This document shows positions 28,044-36,915 of a stretch of DNA of 54,682 bases, one piece after another (within the stretch, counting starts at the first letter, position 1; each line of letters begins with the position of its first letter). The notes below the pieces were generated by a model that ran no database searches, was not told the DNA's origin, and worked only from the letters and a program-made list of their open reading frames with translations. The DNA is from Dehalococcoidales bacterium (lineage in GTDB: Bacteria > Chloroflexota > Dehalococcoidia > Dehalococcoidales > Fen-1064). The DNA is taken from positions 1,236,594 through 1,291,275 of the forward strand of contig CP070842.1 in the NCBI GenBank assembly GCA_020342155.1. The letters are read 5' to 3'. Position numbers and translations under genes: made by a program.

Positions 28044-29123
28044 TTGCCAGCAAAACGAGACTACTACGAAGTACTAGACGTCAAGGAGAATGCCACCGAT
28101 GAAGAGATACGGAAGGCATTCCGCAAGAAGGCTTTCCAGTATCACCCGGACCATAACCGCGAGGACGGGGCCGAGGAGAAGTTCAAGGAGATCAATGAAG
28201 CCTACGAAGTACTCTCCGATGCCGAAAAGCGTGCCACCTACGACCGCTTCGGGCACAGCGGCAGTGATGGTCTCTTCAGGCAGGGCTTCGACGGATTTGA
28301 CTTCGGCTTCGGCGACATCTTTGATGCCTTTTTTGGAGGAGCTGCAACAGCCACCCGGCAAGCCCCACAGCGTGGTGCCCCTCTAGAGTACCAACTCGAG
28401 ATTACTCTCGAAGAGGCGGCTTTCAGCTGTGAAAAGGAAATAGAAATCACCCGCACGGAAAACTGCTCCGGATGTCAGGGTACCGGTAGTAAGTCAGGTA
28501 CGCAGCCGGTACGATGCCCGAATTGTGACGGAGCCGGGCAAGTGCGCCGTGTCCAGGCAAGCATCTTTGGCCGCTTCACCAACGTCGCCACCTGTCCCCA
28601 GTGCCGCGGGGAGGGTAGAATAATCACAGAGCACTGCCCGCAATGCCGGGGCACCGGGCGAGAAAAGCTGAAGCGTAATATCACTGTCAAGGTTCCGGCT
28701 GGGGTAGATAGTAATACTCAACTGCGCATGCGCGGCGAAGGTAATGCCGGCACCAGAGGTGGTCCCTCGGGAGACCTGTTCGTCGCAATATCAGTCAGGC
28801 AGCATGAGTACTTTATGCGCAGAGGCGATGACATTCTTTATGAGTTACCAATCAACTTCGCCGAGGCTGCCCTGGGGACTGAGTTGAGTGTACCCACACT
28901 TGACGGCGACCACAAGCTAAAGGTTCGCGCCGGTTGCCAAACGGGAACGGTCTTCCGTATCAAGAACAAGGGCATCCCACATCTTTCGCGGGATGGGCAC
29001 GGCGATGAGCTAGTTACGGTATCTGTAACAACGCCAGAGTCACTCACCAGAGAGCAACGTCGGCTTTTTGAGGAACTGGCTAGTAGTCTGGGCACTGGCA
29101 AAAAGAAAAAACGCAAACACTAA
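28044..29123 (+). CDS. dnaJ: Chaperone protein DnaJ (Hsp40)
   Basis: Co-chaperone that stimulates DnaK ATP hydrolysis. The J domain holds YHPDHN with the essential HPD; a short Gly/Phe-rich region ([22 protein letters not shown], in two parts) follows. Four CxxCxGxG zinc repeats are [24 protein letters not shown] and CPQCRGTG, and a C-terminal substrate-binding part completes type I DnaJ. It starts at TTG with little ribosome-binding sequence, 11 bases after the Fe-S gene, so coupling is likely. Length 359 is normal. It meets plsY end to end with no gap. Confidence 0.98.
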   Translation: MPAKRDYYEVLDVKENATDEEIRKAFRKKAFQYHPDHNREDGAEEKFKEINEAYEVLSDAEKRATYDRFGHSGSDGLFRQGFDGFDFGFGDIFDAFFGGAATATRQAPQRGAPLEYQLEITLEEAAFSCEKEIEITRTENCSGCQGTGSKSGTQPVRCPNCDGAGQVRRVQASIFGRFTNVATCPQCRGEGRIITEHCPQCRGTGREKLKRNITVKVPAGVDSNTQLRMRGEGNAGTRGGPSGDLFVAISVRQHEYFMRRGDDILYELPINFAEAALGTELSVPTLDGDHKLKVRAGCQTGTVFRIKNKGIPHLSRDGHGDELVTVSVTTPESLTREQRRLFEELASSLGTGKKKKRKH

Positions 29124-29858
29124 TTACCGGAGTACTGACCTACCTGTGAGAGTCTCTTTCCCCTTACCCTCCCCCGGAGTGGGTGCCTGCAATTCTTCAG
29201 CTTTATCACCCAGGCGACGCTCGCTGCCTGACAGGAGTCTGATGATATTGCCCCGATGCATTACAACGATGACAACGGTACCCACTAGAGCATAGAAAAG
29301 AAACTCAAGTGGCCAGTGATAGCGAATGGTTAATAGTATCATAAGGGCATAGGTACTGACCACCGCGATTAGAGAAGCCAGGGAAACGAACCGGGTGGCG
29401 AAGGCACTGATAATAAAAAGCTCACCACCAAGCAAAGCAGTTGGCCATGACAGGGCTATCATCCCGCCAAAGAATGTGGTAACGCCCCTCCCCCCGCGGA
29501 ACTTGAGGAATACAGACCAGTTATGACCGACCACAGCCGCCAGGGCTGCCAGGACCAATCCAAATTCCTTCCCGAAACCAAAATCACCTACCTCTAGATA
29601 GCTAATACCCATAATAATCCGGGCAAATACGACTGCTAATACGCCTTTGAGCAGGTCACTGGCGAAGACTATGGCAGCTGCCTTTCTACCGGCTGTGCGG
29701 AGCACATTAGTCGTCCCGGTACTCTTACTCCCTAACTCCATTACATTCACATGAGCGGTCCGTCTGGCGATAATCACACCAAACGGGATTGAGCCCATAA
29801 AATAACCAAGGGCAATACAGGCAACGTACTTGAGAGCTATGATGGCTTGGGGCGTCAT
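29124..29858 (-). CDS. plsY: Glycerol-3-phosphate acyltransferase PlsY
   Basis: Integral membrane enzyme that transfers acyl from acyl-phosphate to glycerol-3-phosphate, the first step of phospholipid synthesis. Motifs are GSIPFGVIIAR, LGSKSTGTTNVLRTAG (the common form has GSGNIGATN), VVGHNWSVFLKFRGGRGVTTF and a helical end. About five to seven hydrophobic segments are visible. It has 244 residues, longer than the usual 200, through a hydrophilic C-terminal tail with PTPGEGKGKE. The ATG overlaps the der stop by four bases. Confidence 0.94.
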   Translation of the reverse strand: MTPQAIIALKYVACIALGYFMGSIPFGVIIARRTAHVNVMELGSKSTGTTNVLRTAGRKAAAIVFASDLLKGVLAVVFARIIMGISYLEVGDFGFGKEFGLVLAALAAVVGHNWSVFLKFRGGRGVTTFFGGMIALSWPTALLGGELFIISAFATRFVSLASLIAVVSTYALMILLTIRYHWPLEFLFYALVGTVVIVVMHRGNIIRLLSGSERRLGDKAEELQAPTPGEGKGKETLTGRSVLR

Positions 29859-31174
29859 TTCTCCCCCCTCGATTTGAAGACAAGACGAAGCGGCGTGCCG
29901 GTAAAACCAAATGACTGGCGTAGCTTGTTCTCGAGATAGCGACGATAGGAAAAATGGACCAGCCTAGCATCATTAACAAAGAAGACAAATGTTGGCGGGT
30001 CTACCTCTGCCTGGGTTGCGTGCAGTATTTTAAGCTGCCTGTGGCCTTTTCGCGGCGGGCTGTGGCCAGCCACTGCCTGCTGCACAACATTGTTGACCTG
30101 AGCGGTCGGTAGCCGTTTTAGTCTCTCCTGATAGACCTCACTCGCCCGTGGCATCACCTCACCTACACCCTGTCCCAACAAGGCCGATGTATACAGGATA
30201 GGTGCATAAGGAACAAACCTGAACTGGCCCCTGATGTATCTGTCCCATTCAACCTGATTCTCTCCGGAAATCAAGTCCCACTTGTTAACTACCAAGATAA
30301 TCCCCTTAGCTGCCTGCAGAATGTAACCTGCGATGTGCATATCCTGCGCTGCAGACAACTCGGTTGCATCTAGTACCAGCAAGACCACGTCTGCCCGGTC
30401 AATTGCCCGAAGGGCACGCAGCACACTGTAACGCTCTATCGCAGCGGTCAACCGACCCCGCCGACGCATACCTGCGGTATCAATAAGTAACACACTTTCG
30501 CCTGCTATGTCAAGTAAGGTATCGACGGCATCACGCGTAGTACCCGGGATGTCATCAACGATAGCCCGTTCGCTGCCAAGCAGGGCATTAAGCAGCATTG
30601 ACTTACCTACATTTGGCCGGCCGACAATGGCTACCTTCATCATCTCAGGTTCGGCTTCAGGTGGTGCTGAAACCGGTAGAAGCGCGCTGATTCTGTCGAG
30701 CAACTCAGCCGTACCTCGACCGTGATGCGCGCTAACTGCCAGAGGGTCACCCAGACCTAGCTCGTAAAAGTCCACGGCGTGGGTCTCTAAACGGTCGTTA
30801 TCAGCCTTATTGGATACCAAGATTACAGGCTTGCTTGTCTGCCGCACCATACTGGCCACCTCAAGGTCAGGGGGTGTCACCCCATCCCGAACGTCCACCA
30901 GGAAAATTATGACATCAGCCTCAGCAGCGGCTATCTTTATCTGCTCTCTGACTCCCTGACCAACGGCGGTGTCCGAACTTGTCTCGAGTCCGCCAGTGTC
31001 CACCAAGGTAAACTCATCACCCTGCCAAGAGACGTCAGCGATAACCCGGTCACGGGTTGTCCCCGGCAGATCCTCAACGATGGCGATACGCCTGCCCGCC
31101 AGACGGTTGAGCAGGGTGGACTTCCCCACGTTCTGTCGACCAACGATGGCCACAATCGGTTTTCTCACCACCAT
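29855..31174 (-). CDS. der: Ribosome-associated GTPase Der (EngA)
   Basis: Double-GTPase needed for 50S ribosome assembly. The first G domain starts VAIVGRQNVGKSTLLNRLAG (usually GRPNVGKS) and the second VAIVGRPNVGKSMLLNALLG; the G3 motifs are DTGG and DTAG and the G4 motifs NKAD and NKWD. A KH-like C-terminal domain contains PPTFVFFVNDARLVHFSYRRYLENKLR in two parts. I set the start at the ATG encoding MVVRKPIV because GAGGAAG lies eight bases upstream; an upstream extension lacks family similarity. It is translationally coupled to plsY by a 4-base overlap. Confidence 0.97.
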   Translation of the reverse strand: MVVRKPIVAIVGRQNVGKSTLLNRLAGRRIAIVEDLPGTTRDRVIADVSWQGDEFTLVDTGGLETSSDTAVGQGVREQIKIAAAEADVIIFLVDVRDGVTPPDLEVASMVRQTSKPVILVSNKADNDRLETHAVDFYELGLGDPLAVSAHHGRGTAELLDRISALLPVSAPPEAEPEMMKVAIVGRPNVGKSMLLNALLGSERAIVDDIPGTTRDAVDTLLDIAGESVLLIDTAGMRRRGRLTAAIERYSVLRALRAIDRADVVLLVLDATELSAAQDMHIAGYILQAAKGIILVVNKWDLISGENQVEWDRYIRGQFRFVPYAPILYTSALLGQGVGEVMPRASEVYQERLKRLPTAQVNNVVQQAVAGHSPPRKGHRQLKILHATQAEVDPPTFVFFVNDARLVHFSYRRYLENKLRQSFGFTGTPLRLVFKSRGEK

Positions 31175-31269
31175 ATTCAATACTTCCTCAAAACAAGGGG
31201 GCGAATAAAACAAAACCCTCCCCGCCATATCTAATTATGGGAAAAAGACAGGCACTTGGTTTTCGAGTG

Positions 31270-32184
31270 TTAGCCGCCCAACAGCTTAGCCAATAGGGCT
31301 TTCTGCGCGTGCATCCTGTTCTCCGCCTGGTCAAAGACAACCGACTGAGGACCGTCGATAACGTCATCGGTCACCTCTTCACCACGGTGGGCCGGCAGGT
31401 CATGCAGGAAGATGGCGTCTGCCTTCGCCTGAGAGAGCAGCTTTCTATCGACCTGATAACCGGTAAACGCACGAGCTCGAACCTCAGACTCAGCCTCTTG
31501 CCCCATGCTCGCCCAGACGTCCGTGTAGACAATATCGGCCCCGCTGACAGCCCGGCCCGGCTCCTCGGTAAGAAGAATCTCAGAACCGCTCCGGGCAGCG
31601 TAGCCTTGAGCTACCCGTAGCATTTCATCGTGCAGACTATACCCGACTGGAGAGGCGATATGGAAATTCATCCCTACCAGTGCTGCCGCCAGCAGCAGGC
31701 TGTAGGCGATATTGTTGCCATCGCCGATAAATGCCAGAGTAAGGCCAGCCAGTTTGCCTTTGTTCTCGTAGATGGTGAGGAAGTCAGCGAGTGCCTGGCA
31801 GGGGTGCTCCCGGTCAGACAGGGCATTAATTACCGGTACGGTGGCATAGTCCGCTAACACCTCTACTGTCGCGTGGGAAAAGGTGCGGGCAGTGATAATA
31901 TCGACATAGCGGCTGAGCACTCGTGCCACATCCGGGACCGACTCCCGCTCTCCCAGGCCAACCTCCGCCGGGGAAATATAGATGGCCCCCCCACCCAGCT
32001 GGCGCATGGCTACCTCAAAGCTGACGCGGGTACGCAGTGACGGTTTCTCAAAGAGAATGGCCAGTATTTTCCCATCACAAAGGGCAGGCAAGCCCTGGGC
32101 CTTTAGTTTCACAGCCCCCGCCATGAAAGAGGTAATATCTTCATCGGCCATATCAGATATCGAAAGGAAGCCCTTTCCCTTCAT
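31270..32184 (-). CDS. argF: Ornithine carbamoyltransferase
   Basis: Makes citrulline from ornithine and carbamoyl phosphate in arginine synthesis. Carbamoyl-phosphate site is [11 protein letters not shown] (the SxRTR motif) and HPCQALADF follows; the C-terminal loop is [11 protein letters not shown] where the usual motif is HCLP. Asp262 therefore replaces the cysteine that normally lines the ornithine site. I set the start at MKGKGFLS, seven bases after GAGGTG; an upstream stretch is unlike the family. At 304 residues it has normal length. Other arginine genes are not nearby. Confidence 0.92.
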   Translation of the reverse strand: MKGKGFLSISDMADEDITSFMAGAVKLKAQGLPALCDGKILAILFEKPSLRTRVSFEVAMRQLGGGAIYISPAEVGLGERESVPDVARVLSRYVDIITARTFSHATVEVLADYATVPVINALSDREHPCQALADFLTIYENKGKLAGLTLAFIGDGNNIAYSLLLAAALVGMNFHIASPVGYSLHDEMLRVAQGYAARSGSEILLTEEPGRAVSGADIVYTDVWASMGQEAESEVRARAFTGYQVDRKLLSQAKADAIFLHDLPAHRGEEVTDDVIDGPQSVVFDQAENRMHAQKALLAKLLGG

Positions 32185-32290
32185 ATCATCACACCTCTTT
32201 TTACTTTCAGGTACCTCACAGTATACCATGAAATCCATCTTGTAGACACAACAGTGTACTGTTAAGATATTATAGAAACCCGCCCCTGTT

Positions 32291-32513
32291 TGGTCGTGGA
32301 GGCCCCATCCCCTTAATCCCCTTCCCCAGAGGGGAAGGGGAAAACATAATAAGAGGGGCTGCGCCCCTCTTTGACTCCCCTTATTATTCTGCGACTAGGG
32401 TAAAGAGTATCCCAACTGATAGAAAGGCATGTACATAAGGTGCGAAGGAGTTCGCATGAGAACTACTCTCTCACCGTTTTGGGGATTCCAAGGGGGTGTC
32501 CCCCTTGGTTTTT
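32291..32513 (+). repeat. Intergenic multi-hairpin repeat, copy B, ending in a terminator-like hairpin
   Basis: The 417-base gap upstream of argF (the two flanking genes are divergent) holds four hairpins. They are an 11-bp stem (32317-32327 with 32331-32341), AGAGGGGC-TGC-GCCCCTCT (32352-32370), TGCGAA-GGAG-TTCGCA (32441-32456) and CCAAGGGGG-TGT-CCCCCTTGG (32488-32508). The last is followed by five Ts, as in an intrinsic terminator. Blocks 'ggccccatcccc', 'gactcccc', 'aaggtgcgaa' and 'caccgttttgggga' recur in the copy near 51.8 kb in the same order. No gene was recognised here. Confidence 0.8.
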
Positions 32514-32655
32514 CCCCACTCTTAAAAAGCTTTGCCTCTCCAGACACTACCCTTCACTCCATCCGTCCCTGACCAACTCACGGGTCAAATGCACCCTCCA
32601 GCTGGCTTTGGCATTCAGGATAATCTAAAATAATGCAGTAGTAAGGAGGCGAAGA

Positions 32656-32928
32656 ATGGCTACCGAAAAGTTCACCGTATCTGGAAGTCAGGTACTGGAG
32701 AAGGTAAAACAACTCATCCGCGAAGGCAACATTCGGAGGGTACGCCTGCTACACAATGACCGCACCATCATTGAGATACCACTATCACTTGGCGCACCGG
32801 CAGCAGCAATAACCATCATGGCAGCCCCAATACTGGCAGCCATCGGGGCCTTTGCTGCCTTGGTGACCGAGTGCACTATCGAGGTCGAGAAGGTGGACAG
32901 TGACAGTGCCGACACAGATAAGGAGTGA
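32656..32928 (+). CDS. DUF4342 domain protein
   Basis: A 90-residue protein. An N-terminal helical part (SGSQVLEKVKQLIREGNIRRV, in two pieces) and beta strand IIEIPLSLG lead into a hydrophobic Ala-rich segment (about residues 50-75, ITIMAAPILAAIGAFAAL) and an acidic end. This layout is that of DUF4342 proteins, which are small and of unknown function; the hydrophobic part may insert in a membrane. GGAGG precedes the ATG closely. Its end overlaps the next gene by up to 29 bases. Confidence 0.8.
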   Translation: MATEKFTVSGSQVLEKVKQLIREGNIRRVRLLHNDRTIIEIPLSLGAPAAAITIMAAPILAAIGAFAALVTECTIEVEKVDSDSADTDKE

Positions 32929-33388
32929 AGCAAGTCACACCGACACTATCGGCGCAGGCAAGGGAAGCTATGTCCTGCTGACGCATCTCCCTGAAGAACA
33001 AACGATTGCCGCCGGTAGTCTGAGTCCTTCCCTTTTCGCCCGAGGCTACTATGCTTACGTTGGTTCCGCCCTCGGCGGATTTAGGTCACGGCTGGGCCGT
33101 CACCTCCGCACCGGGAAGAAGCCCCGCTGGCATATCGACTACCTCCTGCAGCATGCTTCACTAGATGCTATCGTCATCTGCGAGACCGAACACAGGACCG
33201 AATGCGTCATTGCACAAACCCTGGCCTGGCAGTTCAAATCCGTACCCAGTTTCGGGGCCAGCGATTGCCGCTGCCGCAGCCATCTCTTCTTCGCTACCGA
33301 CGACATAATGTCGTCGGTGATATACACTTTTAAATCAATAGGTCTGAAGCCGAGATTGAAATATCTCCGGGGGCAATCTTCGAAATGA
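32900..33388 (+). CDS. GIY-YIG nuclease-like protein (DUF123)
   Basis: The sequence GSYVLLTHLP then GYYAYVGSALGGFRSRLGRHLR carries the GIY-YIG-like strands, followed by KPRWHIDYLL, CETEHRTECVIAQTL and FGASDCRCRSHLFF. This is the DUF123 branch, sometimes fused to endonuclease III in archaea, with unknown substrate. Start is uncertain among closely spaced GTG codons, and no ribosome-binding site was seen, so coupling to the preceding gene is likely. Its stop overlaps the next gene by four bases (ATGA). A perfect 10-bp hairpin lies in its 3' part. Confidence 0.82.
   Translation: MTVPTQIRSEASHTDTIGAGKGSYVLLTHLPEEQTIAAGSLSPSLFARGYYAYVGSALGGFRSRLGRHLRTGKKPRWHIDYLLQHASLDAIVICETEHRTECVIAQTLAWQFKSVPSFGASDCRCRSHLFFATDDIMSSVIYTFKSIGLKPRLKYLRGQSSK
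33296..33318 (+). other. Perfect intragenic hairpin in the GIY-YIG gene
   Basis: ACCGACGACA and TGTCGTCGGT form a perfect 10-bp stem around TAA. It codes for TDDIMSSV. No T-run follows, so it is not a normal terminator; an RNA structure or binding site in the coding region is possible. Confidence 0.6.
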
Positions 33389-34017
33389 CAGAAATAATCC
33401 TAGTAAGGCACGGGCAGACAGCCTGGAACGTCACCGAGGTCTTCCGGGGGCGGATTGACATCGAGCTTGACGAGACCGGCATGAAGCAGGCAGAGCTGCT
33501 GGCCGAATACCTGAGCCACAGGAAGTTGGAGGTTGTTTACTCCAGTCCGTTACGACGTGCTGCGCAGACCGCCGAGGCGATTGCCCGTCATCACGGGCTC
33601 ACCATGGAAATCTCCCCCGGACTCAACGATATCGACTTCGGAGAGTGGCAGGGGTTGTCCCACGAAGAGGTACGGATCAAATACAGCGAGCTCTATTCGG
33701 CGTGGATGACTACTCCCCACCGGCTCAGATTACCCTCCGGGGAGAGCCTAGACGAGGTCAGGCAGCGGGCAGTAGCACTGGTAAATGAGGTGGTAGAAAA
33801 GCACGAGGGTGCGATTGTCCTGGTATCACACCGGGTGGCGAATAAGTTGCTGATATGTGCCCTTCTGGGTCTGGACAACTCTCATTTCTGGGACATCAGG
33901 TTTGATACCTGCGGGTTGACCACGTTCGAATTTGCGGATGGACGGTTCGTGCTCGCTGAGCACAACAACACATCTTTCCTGGAATCACTCAGGCAGACCC
34001 CACTCAGTGATTTCTAA
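33385..34017 (+). CDS. Histidine phosphatase family protein (phosphoglycerate mutase-like)
   Basis: The catalytic motif is LVRHGQTAWN (residues 5-14, with RHG), followed by RGRIDIELDETGMKQAELLA, SSPLRRAAQTAEAI, the catalytic Glu in DFGEWQGLS, and VSHRVANKLLICALLG. The second histidine (SHR) is conserved. It is therefore a cytoplasmic phosphatase or mutase of the cobC/GpmB-like branch; substrate is not predictable. It starts in a 4-base overlap with the GIY-YIG gene and ends six bases from the convergent ATPase gene. Confidence 0.9.
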   Translation: MTEIILVRHGQTAWNVTEVFRGRIDIELDETGMKQAELLAEYLSHRKLEVVYSSPLRRAAQTAEAIARHHGLTMEISPGLNDIDFGEWQGLSHEEVRIKYSELYSAWMTTPHRLRLPSGESLDEVRQRAVALVNEVVEKHEGAIVLVSHRVANKLLICALLGLDNSHFWDIRFDTCGLTTFEFADGRFVLAEHNNTSFLESLRQTPLSDF

Positions 34018-34023
34018 GAAACA

Positions 34024-34947
34024 TTAACCACCTTCGCTGGCAAACAGGTACTCCCCCACCTTCCGCAGTCGCTCGAGTCCCTTTATCTCGTGGGGAAAGA
34101 GCGGCACCTCAACTATCTTCATCTCTGAATACTGCTGATAAAGCCGCTCGATATAGCCCCGCTGCTGGTCCGCCCTGGACTGGAGGAAGCTGGAGCCGCC
34201 AATCTCCTTGATGACGTTGTTAATCACGAGCTGGTCGGCAGAAAAGCCGTACCTGCCCATTTCTTCGAGGATGCCGTCAAGCTGCTCCACGGCAAGCGCC
34301 TCAGGTATAGTAACGATGACGAAGTTAACACCCTGCCGGAGAAAATCCATATCTTCACCAGATAACTTTTCCCATCCTTTTATGATATCAAGCACCGACC
34401 TCCTGGTCCTGCTGCCGAGCTTGAGCCGGGAGTAGATACGCGGGGCTGGTCTCAGGTGCTCACGAAGCATCGCCGGCGTCTGGAGCAAGCCAAGCGTCTG
34501 TCCCATCGGGGCGGTATCCCAGACGATATGTTCGTAGGTCTCGGCCTGGCTCAACTCCTTGATGTAGTCTACCATGAATTCATCGTGCAGGCCGGGCAGT
34601 ATCGAGGTAACGAACTCGGCGAACTCGTCGTAATCAACCGCCACAAACGAGGAAAAGACCTCGTAGACCTCCGGGCCGAATTTCCTGTCCCACATCTGCT
34701 TTATCTCTTTCAGGCCAAGCTCGGCAAGGTCAAGTCCCTCAAGCACCCTGGTTGGTTTTACCTTGTCTGCCACCTCGAAGATATGTGACAGGGAGGGGGT
34801 GGGGTCGGTTGATATTACCAGGGTTTCTCCGTTATCAGAGGTGTGGTGGAGGGCGGTAGACCCGGCACAGGTCGTCTTGCCAACGCCACCTTTACCGGCG
34901 AACATGGTGACTCGCTTTCTATCAATAGCATTATTTATGTCAAGCAT
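34024..34947 (-). CDS. ArsA/Get3-like ATPase
   Basis: Deviant Walker A GKGGVGKTT (about residues 18-26), ISTDPTPSLSHIF (usually ISTDPAHS) and DTAPMGQTLGLLQTP identify an ArsA-type dimeric ATPase with one ATPase domain, 307 residues. These proteins either energise arsenite efflux (with ArsB) or target tail-anchored proteins (Get3); no arsB, arsR or arsC gene is nearby, so arsenic transport is not supported. Substrate is unknown. GGAG precedes the ATG by six bases. It is convergent with the phosphatase gene and co-directional with the downstream-lying permease. Confidence 0.88.
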   Translation of the reverse strand: MLDINNAIDRKRVTMFAGKGGVGKTTCAGSTALHHTSDNGETLVISTDPTPSLSHIFEVADKVKPTRVLEGLDLAELGLKEIKQMWDRKFGPEVYEVFSSFVAVDYDEFAEFVTSILPGLHDEFMVDYIKELSQAETYEHIVWDTAPMGQTLGLLQTPAMLREHLRPAPRIYSRLKLGSRTRRSVLDIIKGWEKLSGEDMDFLRQGVNFVIVTIPEALAVEQLDGILEEMGRYGFSADQLVINNVIKEIGGSSFLQSRADQQRGYIERLYQQYSEMKIVEVPLFPHEIKGLERLRKVGEYLFASEGG

Positions 34948-35005
34948 TTCTTGCTCCAGGCTATTTCAGGCTATCACTTTTATTCGAGAGCAGTCAAAGG
35001 ACTCG

Positions 35006-36784
35006 CTAGAAAGGCCACAGCAACGGTATCAGCACTACCGCCAGAACCCAGAAAATGATGTTCAGCGGTAAGCCGATGCGTGTAAAATCGGTAAAGCGGT
35101 AACCACCCGGTGAATAAACCATAGTATTGGTCTGATAACCCACCGGGGTGGCGAAGCTGGTAGAGGCGGCAAAGGTGATAGCGATTAAGAAAGGTCGAGG
35201 GTCAGCATTAATGGCAACAGCCAGCGTAATAGCAATCGGTGCCAGTATCGCAGCCGTAGCGTTGTTGGACATCAGTTCCGTCAGTATTGCCGTGACGATA
35301 TAAATTGCTGCCAGCAGAGGTAATGGACCCCATTCCAAAAGCGGTTGCAGTACCGTATCCGCCAGCAGGAGAGCCGCCCCGCTACTCTCCATGGCTACTC
35401 CCAGCGGAATGATACCGCCAAGAAGGAAGATAATCTTCCAGTCGATAGCATTGTAGACCTCTTCGATAGTCAGGCAGCGTGTCAGCACCATGCCAGCTGC
35501 CCCAATACCAGCCGCAACCATAACAGGGACAATATTAAACGCGGCAAGTACCACCAGGGTCACCGTCAACAGTATGGCAGCAATTGCCCTGTCCTTTCGG
35601 AAATAGAGCTCTGTAAGCTCATTGGTGACGACGGCATGAGATGAATTCATCAGCCGCGTAACATCGTCTTTTTGCCCCTGGAGCAAGAGGGTATCGCCGC
35701 TATTAAGCTCGATATCAGCCAGTCGGTCTCTCAGAACATGCCCTCTCCGCTGTATTGCTAGAATCAAGGCCCTGTAACGGCGGAAGAAGTCGGATGAAGT
35801 CAGAGTGCGACCGATTAGATTGGAGCCCGGCGGAACCAGGACTTCGACAAGCTGCGTCTCATCGGAGCGAAGTTGCTGGTCACGCACCTTAACATTCTTT
35901 ATCATTTCCAGGCCATATTTGTTTTCCATGACAATAATCTGCTCGATATGACCATGAAGCAGAAGCAGGTCACCGGGCCTGATTCTGGTTCGGGTTGGCC
36001 TCGAGACGGCCTTTCCTTCACGAATCAGGTTTGAGAGCTCAATGCCGGTATCACGAGACACCCTACCCTGCTCCCATGTTTTGCCTACCAGCAGAGAACT
36101 ACCAAGCACCTGGAGCTCAGCCAGATAATCAGCCAGCCGGTACTTGTCTACCTGCTCCGGTTCTCCTCTACGTTTAGGTAACAACCACCGACTGGTAGCC
36201 AGCAGATAAAGGGTACCGGCAACCACCATCACCAGTCCCAAGGGAGCAAATTCGAAGAAGCCGAACGGCCTCAAATCTCGACCGATGGCGATGCCATTGA
36301 CCAGCATATTTGTTGAGGTACCAACCAGTGTACATACACCACCGAACTGACTGGCATAGGAAAGCGGTATCAGTACCCTGGATGCAGGAATCCGACGACT
36401 ATACGCCAGAACGACGACAATAGGGATAAAAATGGCCACTACCGCCGTATTAATCATAAATGCCGACAGCACAGCTACGACCAGACATATGACCAGTATC
36501 AGCCTTATTTCGGTCCTGCCCATCAGCCGGTCGAGGTGACGTGCTACCCACTGAATAAGCCCGGTCCGTACTAGGCCGGCGCTGACGACGAACATGGCGG
36601 CTATAGTAGCGGTAGCCTGATTGGCAAAACCAGTGAGTGCCTGCTGTGGAGTCAACACGCCGGTTACCAGCAGCGCCAAAAGAGCACATACAGCTATCAG
36701 CTCGATTCGCAACTTACCATGGATAAAGAGGGCTACGGTGATAGCGAGTACAACAAACGTTGTTATTATGCTAGCATCTGGCAT
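35006..36784 (-). CDS. SLC13/DASS family anion permease with RCK_C domains
   Basis: A 592-residue membrane protein: about five helices at the N-terminus, a cytoplasmic pair of TrkA-C-type domains (about residues 215-385, with ELVEVLVPPGSNLIGRTL-like text and LRDRLADIELNSGDTLLLQG), then seven or so helices. SYASQFGGVCTLVGTSTNMLV is the first, and ITLAVAINADPRPFL with FATPVGYQTNTMVYSPGGY the second, substrate/sodium motif. Such proteins carry sulfate, dicarboxylates or citrate. The substrate is not predictable. It is divergent from polA. Confidence 0.92.
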   Translation of the reverse strand: MPDASIITTFVVLAITVALFIHGKLRIELIAVCALLALLVTGVLTPQQALTGFANQATATIAAMFVVSAGLVRTGLIQWVARHLDRLMGRTEIRLILVICLVVAVLSAFMINTAVVAIFIPIVVVLAYSRRIPASRVLIPLSYASQFGGVCTLVGTSTNMLVNGIAIGRDLRPFGFFEFAPLGLVMVVAGTLYLLATSRWLLPKRRGEPEQVDKYRLADYLAELQVLGSSLLVGKTWEQGRVSRDTGIELSNLIREGKAVSRPTRTRIRPGDLLLLHGHIEQIIVMENKYGLEMIKNVKVRDQQLRSDETQLVEVLVPPGSNLIGRTLTSSDFFRRYRALILAIQRRGHVLRDRLADIELNSGDTLLLQGQKDDVTRLMNSSHAVVTNELTELYFRKDRAIAAILLTVTLVVLAAFNIVPVMVAAGIGAAGMVLTRCLTIEEVYNAIDWKIIFLLGGIIPLGVAMESSGAALLLADTVLQPLLEWGPLPLLAAIYIVTAILTELMSNNATAAILAPIAITLAVAINADPRPFLIAITFAASTSFATPVGYQTNTMVYSPGGYRFTDFTRIGLPLNIIFWVLAVVLIPLLWPF

Positions 36785-36880
36785 GACTACTTTTCAGACA
36801 TACACTCCGCAATCTATATGACTGACCTACTTAAGAGCCTGTTACCTAAACACGATAATAGTACCACGAGTGGGTTAGAA

Positions 36881-36909
36881 TTTATACCATTTGCCCACTC
36901 TGTTATAAT
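36881..36909 (+). promoter_or_regulatory. Promoter giving a probably leaderless polA mRNA
   Basis: TTTATA (36881-36886), 17 bases, then perfect TATAAT (36904-36909) with TGT ahead as an extended -10. The -10 box ends six bases before the polA ATG, so transcription should start on or beside the start codon. No ribosome-binding site lies between. Confidence 0.75.
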
Positions 36910-36915
36910 TGTGGC

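Noticed and set aside
32291-32513. The hairpin repeats as a CRISPR array or Rho-independent operon terminators only
   Set aside because: Units are not regularly spaced with unique spacers, and most hairpins lack T-runs; copies are hundreds of bases long with a shared order of blocks.
34024-34947. Arsenic resistance locus
   Set aside because: The ArsA-like ATPase has no arsB, arsR, arsC or arsD neighbours in the window, and single-domain members of this family often have other roles.
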